Assembly (NCBI GenBank): GCA_964352475.1
Contig: CAYGSL010000012.1
Coordinates: 34,105-98,104, forward strand
Reading direction: 5' to 3'
Length of the DNA stretch: 64,000 nt
From: JAUIET01 sp964352475
GTDB lineage: Bacteria > Pseudomonadota > Gammaproteobacteria > Pseudomonadales > JAUIET01
Part shown: in pieces, positions 52,702 through 62,767 of the stretch
Numbering within the stretch: position 1 is the first letter of the stretch
How the letters are laid out: every line of letters begins with the position of its first letter
The notes under the pieces: model-generated
The model's database searches: none
The model's input: only the letters and a program-made list of their open reading frames with translations
What the model was told of the DNA's origin: nothing
Made by a program: the position numbers and the translations under genes

Positions 52702-55700
52702 ATGTCGAAGAAATCATGTTGTACTTCGCACTTTTTGCTTCGTGCGCTTTGTGCAGTAGCAGCCCTGGTCGCAATCAGTTTCGCGCAGGCTGATGATACC
52801 GAAATCTATACTGATCTGCAGCAATGCTCTACTGTCTCACAGGAAAAGTACCGCTTTATCTTCATTGTGGATAACTCCGGCTCTATGAGCCCGCATGAAT
52901 TTACAGCGTCAAGAAATACGATCAATGCAACTATTACAGAGGTACTCAACAGTGACTTGAATGACATCAAGGTCGCCGTGGTTAATTATGGTACGCACCA
53001 TTGGACTAAAGAGCACACCTACAATGTTACGGTACCGTTTACCGACAATGTTGCCACTGCAACCAATTGGAATCGACACTACGGTACCGGCTCGCCGAAT
53101 TGGCGGTATTTCCAGGATCACCAGCCGGGGTCGCTATCTAAAATGCGCCAGGACAATGTGTATGGGTCCGGCGGTCAGCTTGATGTCAGTGACGCAAGCA
53201 ATGTTCAATTTGTTTTCTTTACCGATGCACTCCGTGATTACTATTGGGGTTGCTGTTCTTCCCTGGTAGCCACTGGAAGCCCGAATCACAACCTAGCCGG
53301 TGTTTTGCCGGGCTTTGGTGAGTATGATGTACTTAAGAACGGCAGCGTACTTCCCAATGGCCTAGAGGGCCAATTCACAATTTTGCATGTCCCCCCAGGT
53401 GGCAGCTGGTACGCGCCAGCATCGCGAGCCGCCGCCGCAATTGCATCACCCGGGGGCAACTACACTGGCGATGTTGAATTCAACTCGGGCGACCCAGAGG
53501 GCCCTGGCTCAAAACCCAGACGCTATATTCAAGGTACGTTTGCGGTTACCGATACCACTAAAATCGTTGAGCTGATCAAGCAGGTGATTGAAGAAGTTAA
53601 GACGATCACATTCACCAATAACGCACCCGCCATATCAGTCAACGCCTTTAACCAACTGAGACATAGAAATGAGCTGTATTACGGTGTGTTTCAGCCAAGT
53701 ACAGCGCCCAAATGGGGCGGAAACGTTAAAAAATATCGTTTGAGTGCTGATGGCGTAATACTTGATGCCAACAATTCACCCGCAATAGACGATGTTACTG
53801 GATCAATCAAAGATGAGGCCAAAAGCTATTGGAGTACCGAAGTTGACGGTAATGAAGTGGGTAAAGGTGGATTCAGAAATCATTTGTCCTCAAGCCGAAC
53901 GGTGTATACCGATGCTAGCGCACTAGGCGGCACCGGGACTGGGCTGATCAATTTGCAAGCCACTACGCAATTAAGTTTTGAGTCCCTGGGCTTAGGTACG
54001 CAAACAGGCAGTATATGTGAAGAAGCCGCCGATCGCGTTGCTAATTCAGTCACCGTTCCAGCGACGAGAACGCAGTTTGAATTCACGCTTCCTGTCGATG
54101 GTAGCTCTGGTGTGGAGCTTACGTTCACAACATCCGAAAATGTGCGCACTGAAATTCGATACACTCGCACAGGTGGCGGCACCGGCACTGTGTGCACGCA
54201 AGACTATACTGGCGGTACAGCGGTGCAACAATGTTCAGCGAATCTTCCGGGAAATGCAGTCTCGATTGATTTGTTTCTCGAAGCACTCAGCCCAAGCAGC
54301 AGCACGTTTGTTGAATATGCGCTGGAATACAATGTTAATCATGCGGCATCTGCTTCTGTGTGCCATTCCCTAGTCGAAAAGCGAACCGACCTTCTTAATT
54401 GGGTACGCGGTGTTGATGTTTTCAATGAAGATGGCGACTCCTCCTTTGTCGATCCGCATCAATTTGCTGCGGACCCTCTTCATGCGAAACCGTTCGTGAT
54501 CACGTACGCCGGGTCCACTGAGTCCAACGCAAAAGACGTGGTTTTCGAGGCTGATAATATGGGTTCCTTGCGTGCACTCGATCCAAAGAACGGTGATGAA
54601 ATCTGGTCGTATATTCCAGAACAACATTTGGACAATATACGCCAGTATGCCCTGAATAAAGCGGGTGCACCCAAACCCTATGGACTGGACGGCGAAATAT
54701 CAATTGTCCAGCGAGAAGCCGCGTCCAGCACACCCGCTAATTTCTCATTGCGTGAAGTGAGTTTGTATATGGGCGAACGTCGTGGCGGTCGCAATTACTA
54801 CGCGATAGATGCATCCAATGCACACACGGGAGCCGCACCGAAAGTTAATTGGAAAATCAACGGCGGGCAAGAAGCCAAATTTTCTGACCTCGGTCAAACC
54901 TGGTCAGCTATGGTGCCGGCGAAAATCAAGACATCCTGTAATTCGCTGGGTAAAAGTTGCACTGAGACTGAAGTGCTAATTTTCACTGGTGGTTATGATG
55001 AAGCGTACGATATCGATGGAACTCTCCCAAGCAATACCATTGGCAATGCTATTTTCATCGTTGATCTAGCGACAGGTGGTGCTAATTTTTTCTGGTCGGC
55101 AGGTAATAACAGTGATGATCGCAGCGTACATTCACACAAACTCGGTCTGAATATGCAGCACTCTATCGCAGCAACACCGACAGTTATAGATTCTGATGGT
55201 GATGGAGCGGTGGATATACTGTTCGCGATTGATGTCAGCGGCGACATTTGGCGGATTGATTTTGACAACACCAAATCAGCCGCCTCTAGTCAGCTGGCAA
55301 CCGGTGGACGTATTGCTGAACTCTCACCCGACGGCGAAAATCGACGATTTTACGCGCCGATGGATGTATCGCGCAGCGACCCTGGCTCAGGGGATGATCG
55401 ATTCAATATAGTTGTTGGTTCCGGATATCGGGCGCACCCAAACAATACTTCTGAACCAACAAATCGAATTTATGCGGTCTATGACCAGTACACCAGTAAG
55501 CGACGAATGGGAAGTTTGTCTGAGGCCGCCCGCTATCGATACGTTAACAACGGCACTCGCTCAATTCGGGCAAGCGATCTGGTGAATGTTGACAGTCTCA
55601 GTGGTGTTCCTGATTACGGCTATTACAAAGACCTGACGGGCAATGGCGAGAAGATATTGCAGACCGCGGTAACCTTTAACAATGTTGTGATCGTTTCCAG

Positions 55701-56058
55701 CTTTTTGCCTGCACAGGAAGGCGATTCAACCTGCGGGGTCGGTGGTGGTCGCACCTATTTCCTAAACCTGGGAACGGGCGAGAGCGTATTTAGCGAAGAG
55801 TGGGTGGACCTAAAACGTCCCGGCCTGCCACCCGAGGCAACCGTATTACATTTACCCAATATAGTGGTCTGCATTGGTACCGAATGCACTAAATCTGAAC
55901 CAATCGAGCCCGATCCAGATTCTGATGAGGATCCTTGCGACAAAGGCAATTATGACGCAGGTTCATTCGACAGCGCCCTGCAAGCTGCCGTGAGTGCAGC
56001 AACGTGCGGGCTCGAAAAAGGTCGCGCCTTCAGGACCCATTGGCGCGAAAATCGCTAG
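52702..56058 (+). CDS. pilY1: Type IV pilus tip adhesin/assembly protein PilY1
   Basis: PilY1 sits at the pilus tip with the minor pilins and controls retraction, adhesion and surface sensing. The 1118-residue product starts at ATG 52702, with AAGGAG nine nt upstream, and has a signal peptide to about residue 30. An N-terminal von Willebrand A domain carries the MIDAS motif IVDNSGSMS. A C-terminal beta-propeller domain (from about 590) has the calcium loop DSDGDGAVD (about residues 832-840), equivalent to the calcium site of P. aeruginosa PilY1. An acidic, Cys-containing tail ends the protein. Confidence 0.94.
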   Translation: MSKKSCCTSHFLLRALCAVAALVAISFAQADDTEIYTDLQQCSTVSQEKYRFIFIVDNSGSMSPHEFTASRNTINATITEVLNSDLNDIKVAVVNYGTHHWTKEHTYNVTVPFTDNVATATNWNRHYGTGSPNWRYFQDHQPGSLSKMRQDNVYGSGGQLDVSDASNVQFVFFTDALRDYYWGCCSSLVATGSPNHNLAGVLPGFGEYDVLKNGSVLPNGLEGQFTILHVPPGGSWYAPASRAAAAIASPGGNYTGDVEFNSGDPEGPGSKPRRYIQGTFAVTDTTKIVELIKQVIEEVKTITFTNNAPAISVNAFNQLRHRNELYYGVFQPSTAPKWGGNVKKYRLSADGVILDANNSPAIDDVTGSIKDEAKSYWSTEVDGNEVGKGGFRNHLSSSRTVYTDASALGGTGTGLINLQATTQLSFESLGLGTQTGSICEEAADRVANSVTVPATRTQFEFTLPVDGSSGVELTFTTSENVRTEIRYTRTGGGTGTVCTQDYTGGTAVQQCSANLPGNAVSIDLFLEALSPSSSTFVEYALEYNVNHAASASVCHSLVEKRTDLLNWVRGVDVFNEDGDSSFVDPHQFAADPLHAKPFVITYAGSTESNAKDVVFEADNMGSLRALDPKNGDEIWSYIPEQHLDNIRQYALNKAGAPKPYGLDGEISIVQREAASSTPANFSLREVSLYMGERRGGRNYYAIDASNAHTGAAPKVNWKINGGQEAKFSDLGQTWSAMVPAKIKTSCNSLGKSCTETEVLIFTGGYDEAYDIDGTLPSNTIGNAIFIVDLATGGANFFWSAGNNSDDRSVHSHKLGLNMQHSIAATPTVIDSDGDGAVDILFAIDVSGDIWRIDFDNTKSAASSQLATGGRIAELSPDGENRRFYAPMDVSRSDPGSGDDRFNIVVGSGYRAHPNNTSEPTNRIYAVYDQYTSKRRMGSLSEAARYRYVNNGTRSIRASDLVNVDSLSGVPDYGYYKDLTGNGEKILQTAVTFNNVVIVSSFLPAQEGDSTCGVGGGRTYFLNLGTGESVFSEEWVDLKRPGLPPEATVLHLPNIVVCIGTECTKSEPIEPDPDSDEDPCDKGNYDAGSFDSALQAAVSAATCGLEKGRAFRTHWRENR

Positions 56059-56078
56059 TACAAGAACAAGGAAATACC

Positions 56079-56513
56079 ATGATTCCCAAAAAGCACCGCC
56101 AACTAGGCGTCACCCTGATTGAACTCATGATCGCTCTGGTCATTATCAGCATACTGGTCGCGGTAGCTATACCGAGCTATGAGAATTCGGTTCGCAAATC
56201 TCGTCGCGCCGAAGCGCAATCAGCATTGATGACCGTAATGCAACAGCAAGAGCGATTCTTCATGAATAACATGACTTACTCCACGGACCTTGGAGCAGTA
56301 GGGTTCAGCAACCTGGAGAGCGGTAATGTGGTGTCTGAAAACGACTTCTATCAGATCTCCGCTAGCACCTGCGCAGGAACGCCAATTGCACGCTGCGTTC
56401 TTTTAACCGCCACCCCGCAGCTTACTCATAATGACGACGGCAACATGACGCTCAACAGTCGCGGCGAAAAAACGGCAACAGGTAAAGTGGCGGCAACAGG
56501 CGACTGGCACTGA
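56079..56513 (+). CDS. pilE: Minor pilin PilE
   Basis: The 144-residue prepilin has a short leader MIPKKHRQLG and the site LG|VTLIELMIALVIISILVAVA, then IPSYENSVRKSRRAEAQSAL and a C-terminal domain with paired cysteines and MTLNSRGEKTATG. The ATG at 56079 has AAGGAA seven nt upstream; the longer open frame into pilY1 is not coding. Last gene of the pilus operon. Confidence 0.9.
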   Translation: MIPKKHRQLGVTLIELMIALVIISILVAVAIPSYENSVRKSRRAEAQSALMTVMQQQERFFMNNMTYSTDLGAVGFSNLESGNVVSENDFYQISASTCAGTPIARCVLLTATPQLTHNDDGNMTLNSRGEKTATGKVAATGDWH

Positions 56514-56526
56514 CGACATACAATAC

Positions 56527-56552
56527 GCCTTGGCCAGCGCCGAGGCTTCCTT
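56527..56552 (+). terminator. Possible terminator after pilE
   Basis: GCCTTGGC (56527-56534), loop CAGC, GCCGAGGC (56539-56546) form an eight-pair stem with one G-U pair, followed by TTCCTT. The U tract is weak. Confidence 0.35.
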
Positions 56553-56567
56553 ATCGATCACAGAATA

Positions 56568-56583
56568 CTGTATATATAGACAG
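56568..56583 (+). promoter_or_regulatory. LexA (SOS) box upstream of dnaE2
   Basis: CTGTATATATAGACAG is a perfect CTGT-N8-ACAG SOS operator, 54 nt before the dnaE2 start. It gives dnaE2 its own damage control, separate from imuAB. Confidence 0.9.
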
Positions 56584-56636
56584 TATCGCCATTCTGCATT
56601 ACTCTAAATAGCCCCTCTCGCAAATCACCGGGATCT

Positions 56637-59600
56637 GTGGCTACAGTGGCTTACGCCGAACTACATTGCATCAGTAATTTCAGCTTCCTGCGCGGCGCCT
56701 CACATCCTGGAGAGCTGGTGCTGCAGGCCGCCGAGCTGGGTTATACCGCTATCGCCATCACCGATGAATGCTCCCTGGCAGGCATTGTGAAAGCCCATGT
56801 AGCCGCCAGAGAATGTGGTATTCAGCTGATTGTTGGCAGTGAGTTTGTGCTCGAAGAAGGCCTCAGGCTGGTGTTGCTGGCGCCAGATAGAGACGCCTAT
56901 GCCCAGCTCTCCACACTAATTACAGTGGCGCGCAGACGCAGCGCTAAAGGCGAATACAGCCTTGCCCTGAAAGACCTTAAACGCGGTGCTGGCGAGCAGC
57001 TGGCAATTTGGCTACCCGGCTATGAAGACCCTCTTAACAATCGTTACGCTGAAGATATAAAATCATTATTTAACAATAAGTTATGGGTAGGTTTTAATAA
57101 TTTACTTCATGATAGTTCAGCAAAGCGATATCGCTATTTCAAGGCTCTAGCCGAACAATGCCAGCGCCCTCTTCTGGCCTGCGGCAATGTTCATATGCAC
57201 TGCCGGGCACGCAAGCCACTGCAAGATATCTTAACCGCAATTCGGTACAACACATCAGTGCAACAGCTTGGAGCTGAGCTGCAAATTAACAGCGAACAAC
57301 ACCTGCGAGCGATACCCGAATTACAACAACGCTACCCGGCCGCTCTACTGAGAGAAACCGTGTCTGTGGCTGAGCGCTGTCGTTTTAGCATGGATGAGCT
57401 GCGCTACGATTACCCTAAAGAGCTGGTACCGCCGGGACTCACGCCCGATCAGCATTTGCGCGAACTGGTCTTGCAAGGGGCTGGCCGGCGCTGGCCGAAT
57501 GGGGTGCCTCCCAAAGTACAGGAGCAAATCGAAAACGAGTTGACACTGATCAAAGAGCTGAACTACGAATACTATTTTCTAACGGTCTTTGACATTGTGT
57601 ACTTCGCCCGCAGCCAGAATATTCTCTGTCAGGGCCGAGGCTCCGCCGCCAACTCGGTTGTGTGCTATTGCCTGTTCATTACCGAGGTTGACCCGGATCG
57701 CATTTCAGTATTATTCGAGCGTTTCATATCGAAAGAACGCGACGAGCCGCCGGATATAGACGTTGACTTCGAGCACGAACGTCGCGAAGAAGTCATTCAG
57801 TACATTTACCGTAAATACACCCGCGAGCATGCTGCACTCGCAGCTACTGTTATTACCTACCGCCCTCGCAGTGCCATTCGTGACGTTGGCAAAGCGCTGG
57901 GCTTGGACGCTTTGTTTGTTGATCAGTTGGCTAAATCACTGGCCTGGTGGGACCGCAAAGGTGATTTGCAAAAGCGCTTTGACGAAGCAGACATTCAAGG
58001 TGGCTCGCGTATGGCCGCACTGTTTATGAAGCGCATTGACGACATTCTCGGCTTTCCCCGCCATCTGTCCCAGCACGTTGGTGGTTTTATTATCACCCGT
58101 AACCCGGTCAGCACGCTGGTGCCTGTTGAAAATGCCGCAATGCCTGAGCGCACCATTATTCAGTGGGACAAGGAAGACATTGAAGCCATGGGCTTGCTGA
58201 AGGTGGATATCCTGGCCCTGGGCATGCTCACGGCAATTCGTAAGGCCTTTGATCTGATCAACAGTTATCAGCCGGTTCCACTCAGTTTCGACAAGGTGCC
58301 CAGCGAAGACCCTATTACCTACAATATGCTCAGCCGTGCCGACAGCATCGGCGTATTTCAGGTGGAATCGCGTGCGCAAATTTCGATGTTGCCACGGCTC
58401 AAGCCACACAAATTCTACGACCTGGTGATCGAGGTGGCCATCGTTCGCCCTGGTCCAATTCAAGGCGATATGGTGCACCCCTACCTGCGCCGTCGAGAAG
58501 GCAGTGAAGCAGTCACTTATCCCAATGATGAAATTAAAGCCGTGCTGGAACGCACTCTCGGTGTGCCTATATTCCAGGAACAAGTTATTAAACTCGCCAT
58601 GGTTGCCGCCGGGTTCAGTGGCGGTGAGGCCGATCAGTTACGGCGCGCAATGGCCAGCTGGGGTAAGAATGGCAACCTGATGCATTTCGAACGTAAGGTT
58701 ATCGACGGCATGCTGGCCCGCGGCCATGACATGGATTTTGCCCAGCGGGTATTCAATCAAATGAAGGGCTTTGGCGAGTACGGCTTTCCGGAATCTCACG
58801 CAGCCAGTTTTGCCTTGCTGGTGTATGTGTCTGCCTGGCTCAAATGCCACTACCCAAGCGCGTTTTATTGTGCGTTATTAAACAGTCAGCCTATGGGTTT
58901 CTATTCGCCGTCGCAGTTGATTCAGGACGCCAGACGACATCACATCAAAGTGCATGAGATTGATGTATTACACAGTCATTGGGACAGTACTTTAGACCTG
59001 CAACACAGTTCTGCGGGAGTTATGAATGCCCAACCGGCCCTGCGCCTGGGCTTGCGTCTGGTCAAGGGGTTTAACCGGGAAGCCGGACTTCGTATTGAGC
59101 AAGTTCGCCAGCATCAGGGTTTTGCCGATGTACAGGAACTGGCGCGCAGAGCCGGCTTGAACCGTCAGGAAATAGAGTCACTGGTCAGTGCTGATGCGCT
59201 GCGTGCATTAAGTGGTCACCGACATCAATCGCATTGGGAAACGTCCGCGATCGAGCCCAGCACACGGCTAATGGCCAAAACCGCCAATGATTTGCGCGAG
59301 GGTATTGAGCTGCCTGCGCCAAGTGAGGTGCAGGATGTACTGGCTGACTATCGAGCCACTGGCCTGAGCATCAAGCGCCATCCTATGGCCTTACTTCGTC
59401 AGAACAGGCCCTTCTCGCGCTGCAAAACAGCGCTTGATCTGCAGCATGTAAACCACGGTCGTTTTGTTAGAGTGGCCGGAGTGGTGACTGGTAAACAGCG
59501 CCCTGGCACAGCGTCAGGGGTTGTATTTCTGACTCTGGAAGATGAAACCGGTAATATGAATATCGTTATTTGGCAAAGCTTGCAAGAGCGCTGTCGCCAA

Positions 59601-59741
59601 GTGTTAATGCAGTCAAAAATTATGCTTGTGAAAGGCATTGTCGAATGTAAGGATTCGGTGATTCATGTTGTTGCCGGTGATTTGATCGATCACAGTCAAT
59701 CACTACAAGGTCTTAACAGCAAATCGCGCGATTTTCATTAA
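56637..59741 (+). CDS. dnaE2: Error-prone DNA polymerase DnaE2 (ImuC)
   Basis: A C-family polymerase for damage-induced mutagenesis, needing ImuA/ImuB. The 1034-residue product has an N-terminal PHP domain (YAELHCISNFSFLRGASHPG), the catalytic aspartates in EPPDIDVDFEHERREEVIQY (about residues 370-390), and GFGEYGFPESHAASFALLVY. The C-terminus has helix-hairpin-helix and OB-fold regions (VRVAGVVTGKQRPGTASGVV). It is shorter than replicative DnaE (about 1160) and lacks its clamp-binding end, as expected. The start is GTG at 56637. Confidence 0.95.
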   Translation: MATVAYAELHCISNFSFLRGASHPGELVLQAAELGYTAIAITDECSLAGIVKAHVAARECGIQLIVGSEFVLEEGLRLVLLAPDRDAYAQLSTLITVARRRSAKGEYSLALKDLKRGAGEQLAIWLPGYEDPLNNRYAEDIKSLFNNKLWVGFNNLLHDSSAKRYRYFKALAEQCQRPLLACGNVHMHCRARKPLQDILTAIRYNTSVQQLGAELQINSEQHLRAIPELQQRYPAALLRETVSVAERCRFSMDELRYDYPKELVPPGLTPDQHLRELVLQGAGRRWPNGVPPKVQEQIENELTLIKELNYEYYFLTVFDIVYFARSQNILCQGRGSAANSVVCYCLFITEVDPDRISVLFERFISKERDEPPDIDVDFEHERREEVIQYIYRKYTREHAALAATVITYRPRSAIRDVGKALGLDALFVDQLAKSLAWWDRKGDLQKRFDEADIQGGSRMAALFMKRIDDILGFPRHLSQHVGGFIITRNPVSTLVPVENAAMPERTIIQWDKEDIEAMGLLKVDILALGMLTAIRKAFDLINSYQPVPLSFDKVPSEDPITYNMLSRADSIGVFQVESRAQISMLPRLKPHKFYDLVIEVAIVRPGPIQGDMVHPYLRRREGSEAVTYPNDEIKAVLERTLGVPIFQEQVIKLAMVAAGFSGGEADQLRRAMASWGKNGNLMHFERKVIDGMLARGHDMDFAQRVFNQMKGFGEYGFPESHAASFALLVYVSAWLKCHYPSAFYCALLNSQPMGFYSPSQLIQDARRHHIKVHEIDVLHSHWDSTLDLQHSSAGVMNAQPALRLGLRLVKGFNREAGLRIEQVRQHQGFADVQELARRAGLNRQEIESLVSADALRALSGHRHQSHWETSAIEPSTRLMAKTANDLREGIELPAPSEVQDVLADYRATGLSIKRHPMALLRQNRPFSRCKTALDLQHVNHGRFVRVAGVVTGKQRPGTASGVVFLTLEDETGNMNIVIWQSLQERCRQVLMQSKIMLVKGIVECKDSVIHVVAGDLIDHSQSLQGLNSKSRDFH

Positions 59742-59789
59742 GCATCAAAGCCGACTACACTATCGCAAAATTCCAGCATTGACTGATTG

Positions 59790-60920
59790 ATGAATTTTAA
59801 TAGACGCCAGTTGCTAATGACCGCGGCCAGCCTTTCTCTAGCGGCCTGTAGTGGTGACATTCGCCTACGTTCCCATCCCGATTTAATCTTGGGAGGTGGG
59901 CAGTATTTAGCACCCGGCAGTCAGTTAGCGCAATTTGCGCTGTCTATATTGGAGCTAGATCAGCAACAACAGCAGGTAATTCCACTGCCATTTCTACCGC
60001 ATGGAATTCATCGTAATCCACAGCGAAATGCGCAATTGGCATTGTTTGAAAAAATAGGACCAGGTGCTTGCGAGTTTGATATGTCCAGCCGCGAAGTCAC
60101 CCGCACAATTGCGGCCTTACAAGGGCATCAATTTTATGGGCATGGTGCCTATTCAGTCGATGGCAGCCTATTGTTTGCGACAGAAAGTTCTATAGAAACG
60201 TTGGCTGGTACCATCAGTGTACGTGACGCCAAAGACCTCAAAGTTGTCGGGCAGTTTCCGTCTTACGGTAAATCGCCTCACGAATGCAAGTTGATCGATC
60301 AGGGGCAGACCATGCTGGTGACCAATGGCGGCGGAACACGCGGCCAGGAGGCACCCTCGGTAAGCTACATAGATGTGAAAAGCCAGCTATTACTGGAACA
60401 GGTGACACTGAGAAATGAACACATCAACGCAGGTCATGTGGCCGTAAGTTCTGATGGCGAACTAATTGTGGTATCGGCCCCTCGTGCTGGGCTAAACCAA
60501 CGGCTACCAGGCGGCGTGAGCATAGGAGTGAGTCAGGGGCAGATAACGCCCGCCAAGGCAGCCTCAGATCTAACTAATAGATTATATGGTGAAGCATTGA
60601 GTGTCAGCATTCATGACGGGTTGAGCCTCGCAGCCGTTACCCATCCTGACGGCAACATGCTGACAATTTGGTCCTTACAAGATCAACGCTTGATCAAAAC
60701 AATTCGATTGCCGGGGCCACGTGGTGTCGAGCTTACAAACGACCAGTCGGCCTTCATTGTCAGTTTCGGTTCTGAAGCCAGTGTATTAAAAATTCCGGTA
60801 ACCACTCTTGAACCAGACAACAAAAGCACCCATAGCGGCACCTTTATTACCGGGTCACATATCTATAACTGGTCCAGCGATATGCATGAACTGAATCATG
60901 CCAGCGGCTTGCGAAGCTAA
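59790..60920 (+). CDS. DUF1513 lipoprotein, beta-propeller-like
   Basis: A 376-residue exported protein with an N-terminal RRQLLMTAASLSLAACSG segment: twin Arg followed by a lipobox with Cys, so a Tat-type lipoprotein signal is possible. DUF1513 features are FLPHGIHRNPQRNAQLALFE, HQFYGHGAYSVDGSLLFATE and GKSPHECKLIDQGQTMLVTN. In Pseudomonas such genes sit with imelysin iron-uptake genes; none is next to it here. The ATG at 59790 was used. It is convergent with the gene at 60934. Confidence 0.85.
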   Translation: MNFNRRQLLMTAASLSLAACSGDIRLRSHPDLILGGGQYLAPGSQLAQFALSILELDQQQQQVIPLPFLPHGIHRNPQRNAQLALFEKIGPGACEFDMSSREVTRTIAALQGHQFYGHGAYSVDGSLLFATESSIETLAGTISVRDAKDLKVVGQFPSYGKSPHECKLIDQGQTMLVTNGGGTRGQEAPSVSYIDVKSQLLLEQVTLRNEHINAGHVAVSSDGELIVVSAPRAGLNQRLPGGVSIGVSQGQITPAKAASDLTNRLYGEALSVSIHDGLSLAAVTHPDGNMLTIWSLQDQRLIKTIRLPGPRGVELTNDQSAFIVSFGSEASVLKIPVTTLEPDNKSTHSGTFITGSHIYNWSSDMHELNHASGLRS

Positions 60921-60933
60921 GATACTGACAAGA

Positions 60934-61917
60934 TTACTTAAGGGCAGCCAATACCTTTTCGCTGTAAAGTCGCACACAATCCCAACCCCGCTGCACGGGA
61001 ATACCACCACATAATGGGTGCAGTAGCGCCTGGTATTCCGGGTCGCGACGGTGGCGATCTATACATTCTTGCGGTGTAATAATTTCGTACTGACCAGTGG
61101 CGCGCAACTCTGAGACCGAGTCAACTTTCATCTCCATAGGCCTGGACAAACCTGCTTGTGACCAGTCAGCATACTCCTGAACCTCGTTCAGAAAATACTG
61201 CCCCAGTTCCTGCCACGCTGTATCGGGCTGCTCGTCGATGAACAAACAACTGAAGTCTTCTCGGGGCGTATACACAAAACCCTGTTTGCCATGCTCTTCA
61301 AGTGCCTGGTAATAGGCTTGTTCAAGTTCGGGCATGGGTGATGGTGGTGCAAAAGGCAGACCGAATCTGGCAGCTCTACGGGCCGCATGCACGCTCATAC
61401 CACCCACCAGAAACATTGGGTACGGTTGTGTGTAGGGCTTTGGACTCACCCGCATCTGTTTGCCCCGATAATCAAAAGGCTCTCCGGACCAGGCGCTTAA
61501 CAAAGTCTCCAATACATGGTCCATCCACTTGCCGCGGTCTTGCCAGGGTTTATCGAGTGCATGAAACTCCAATTCCCGGTAACCCATTCCTGCGATGAAC
61601 GTAAGCCTGCCCTCGCTCAGCAAATCCACCACAGCTAGATCTTCAGCCAGTCGCACAGGGTCGTACAAAGTTACCAGCAAGGCCATAACGCCAATCTGCA
61701 CATTTTCAGTACGAGCTGCAGTGGCCGCCGCCATTGTCAGTGGTGAAGGCAGCCAACCATTACTGGCACAGTGATGCTCTTCAAAATTGACAACGCTGAA
61801 ACCGTTTCGGTCGGCGTATTCCGCCATATCAATAACCGCTCGATAGCGTTGCGAGCGAAGTACCGGGTCTTGTTCAGAGCCGGTCATATTAAATCGTATG
61901 GAACAAGAGGTTTTCAC
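60934..61917 (-). CDS. LLM-class flavin-dependent oxidoreductase
   Basis: The 327-residue TIM-barrel protein belongs to the bacterial luciferase family (FMN/F420-dependent monooxygenases). Features are NFEEHHCASNGWLPSPLTMA (about 47-66), VQIGVMALLVTLYDPVRLAE, and GRLTFIAGMGYRELEFHALD. It begins at a GTG. The substrate is unknown. It lies downstream of the RES toxin gene on the same strand. Confidence 0.9.
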   Translation of the reverse strand: MKTSCSIRFNMTGSEQDPVLRSQRYRAVIDMAEYADRNGFSVVNFEEHHCASNGWLPSPLTMAAATAARTENVQIGVMALLVTLYDPVRLAEDLAVVDLLSEGRLTFIAGMGYRELEFHALDKPWQDRGKWMDHVLETLLSAWSGEPFDYRGKQMRVSPKPYTQPYPMFLVGGMSVHAARRAARFGLPFAPPSPMPELEQAYYQALEEHGKQGFVYTPREDFSCLFIDEQPDTAWQELGQYFLNEVQEYADWSQAGLSRPMEMKVDSVSELRATGQYEIITPQECIDRHRRDPEYQALLHPLCGGIPVQRGWDCVRLYSEKVLAALK

Positions 61918-61999
61918 AGTACGGTTTCTCAGAGTATCAGTACAAACTCAATGCCTTGGTATGCAGACGTTATCCGCAGCCAGCACAGAGCGTGCTTGT

Positions 62000-62737
62000 T
62001 TATGCTGAAGGTCTTGGCAGCACACCGTTAACATGGAAATCCTGCAGCGTAAACTCATATCGCTTATCCGATTGCACAAAAAAGACCCGTTCGCCCCGTG
62101 TATGACATAACACCGTTTGCGGCATTTCGGGCACTGAGGAAAACACAGCCAGGGGTGAGAATATTGCGATGTTACGGCCGTTCTGCAAGCAACGGGCAGA
62201 AGGATACACAAGCAGTTCAGCACTCTGCTCACGCAAGCGCAAGCCCAGGCTTTGTGTAGCCCTGTAGTCAACAGGATCGGCAAGCAAAGGCCCAATTTCA
62301 GCATGGTGATAACTGCTGAGATCCAGCCCGGAATCAGTGCGATAACTGAATTCAAACAAGGTGTGGCAGCTGTCAATCGGCTTGGGTGGAGCGATAAGCA
62401 TGTCGTGCCACCAACAAAATCGGTAGTAAGCCACTTCCGCCATGCACGTCACCATCTGCCTGGCCGCGTAGAGTATTCCTCTTTCCGTCTTGCGACCAAA
62501 CCGCGAGCCATGTCGCAATGGCGGGTAGCGAAACGGCGTAGACAACAAATAGTGCTTGTTGCGGCAATCAGGCGGTGCCAGGGGTTTGGCCTCATCGATT
62601 ATGGCTTCCAACACATCTTGCTCAGCCAGCGTATCAGCCAGTGCCAGAGTAGCGGTTAACTCCTGACTTTCAACCAGCCGATGTGCACGGCCCATCATAG
62701 GCTCGAGTTGAATTGTTACTTCATCCAGGCTGGTCAC
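62000..62737 (-). CDS. RES-domain toxin (NAD+ phosphorylase family)
   Basis: A 245-residue toxin of the RES-Xre type. RES toxins deplete NAD+ in the cell. The conserved arginine segment RYPPLRHGSRFGRKTERGIL (about 71-90) is present, with MAEVAYYRFCW supplying the conserved Glu, and YPSARCLQNGRNIAIFSP near the C-terminus. The start is a GTG at 62737. The antitoxin is encoded just upstream in the same reading frame, separated by a TAG and ten sense codons. Confidence 0.87.
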   Translation of the reverse strand: MTSLDEVTIQLEPMMGRAHRLVESQELTATLALADTLAEQDVLEAIIDEAKPLAPPDCRNKHYLLSTPFRYPPLRHGSRFGRKTERGILYAARQMVTCMAEVAYYRFCWWHDMLIAPPKPIDSCHTLFEFSYRTDSGLDLSSYHHAEIGPLLADPVDYRATQSLGLRLREQSAELLVYPSARCLQNGRNIAIFSPLAVFSSVPEMPQTVLCHTRGERVFFVQSDKRYEFTLQDFHVNGVLPRPSA

Positions 62738-62767
62738 AATTGGTGGCGCATCAAGATGTGCAAATTG

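Noticed and set aside
49666..56513. Type II secretion pseudopilin operon
   Set aside because: PilY1 with VWA domain and calcium site, and PilV/W/X/E order, identify type IV pilus minor pilins.
57936..58583. 215-codon minus-strand frame
   Set aside because: Antisense to the polymerase domain of dnaE2; no ribosome binding site or family resemblance.
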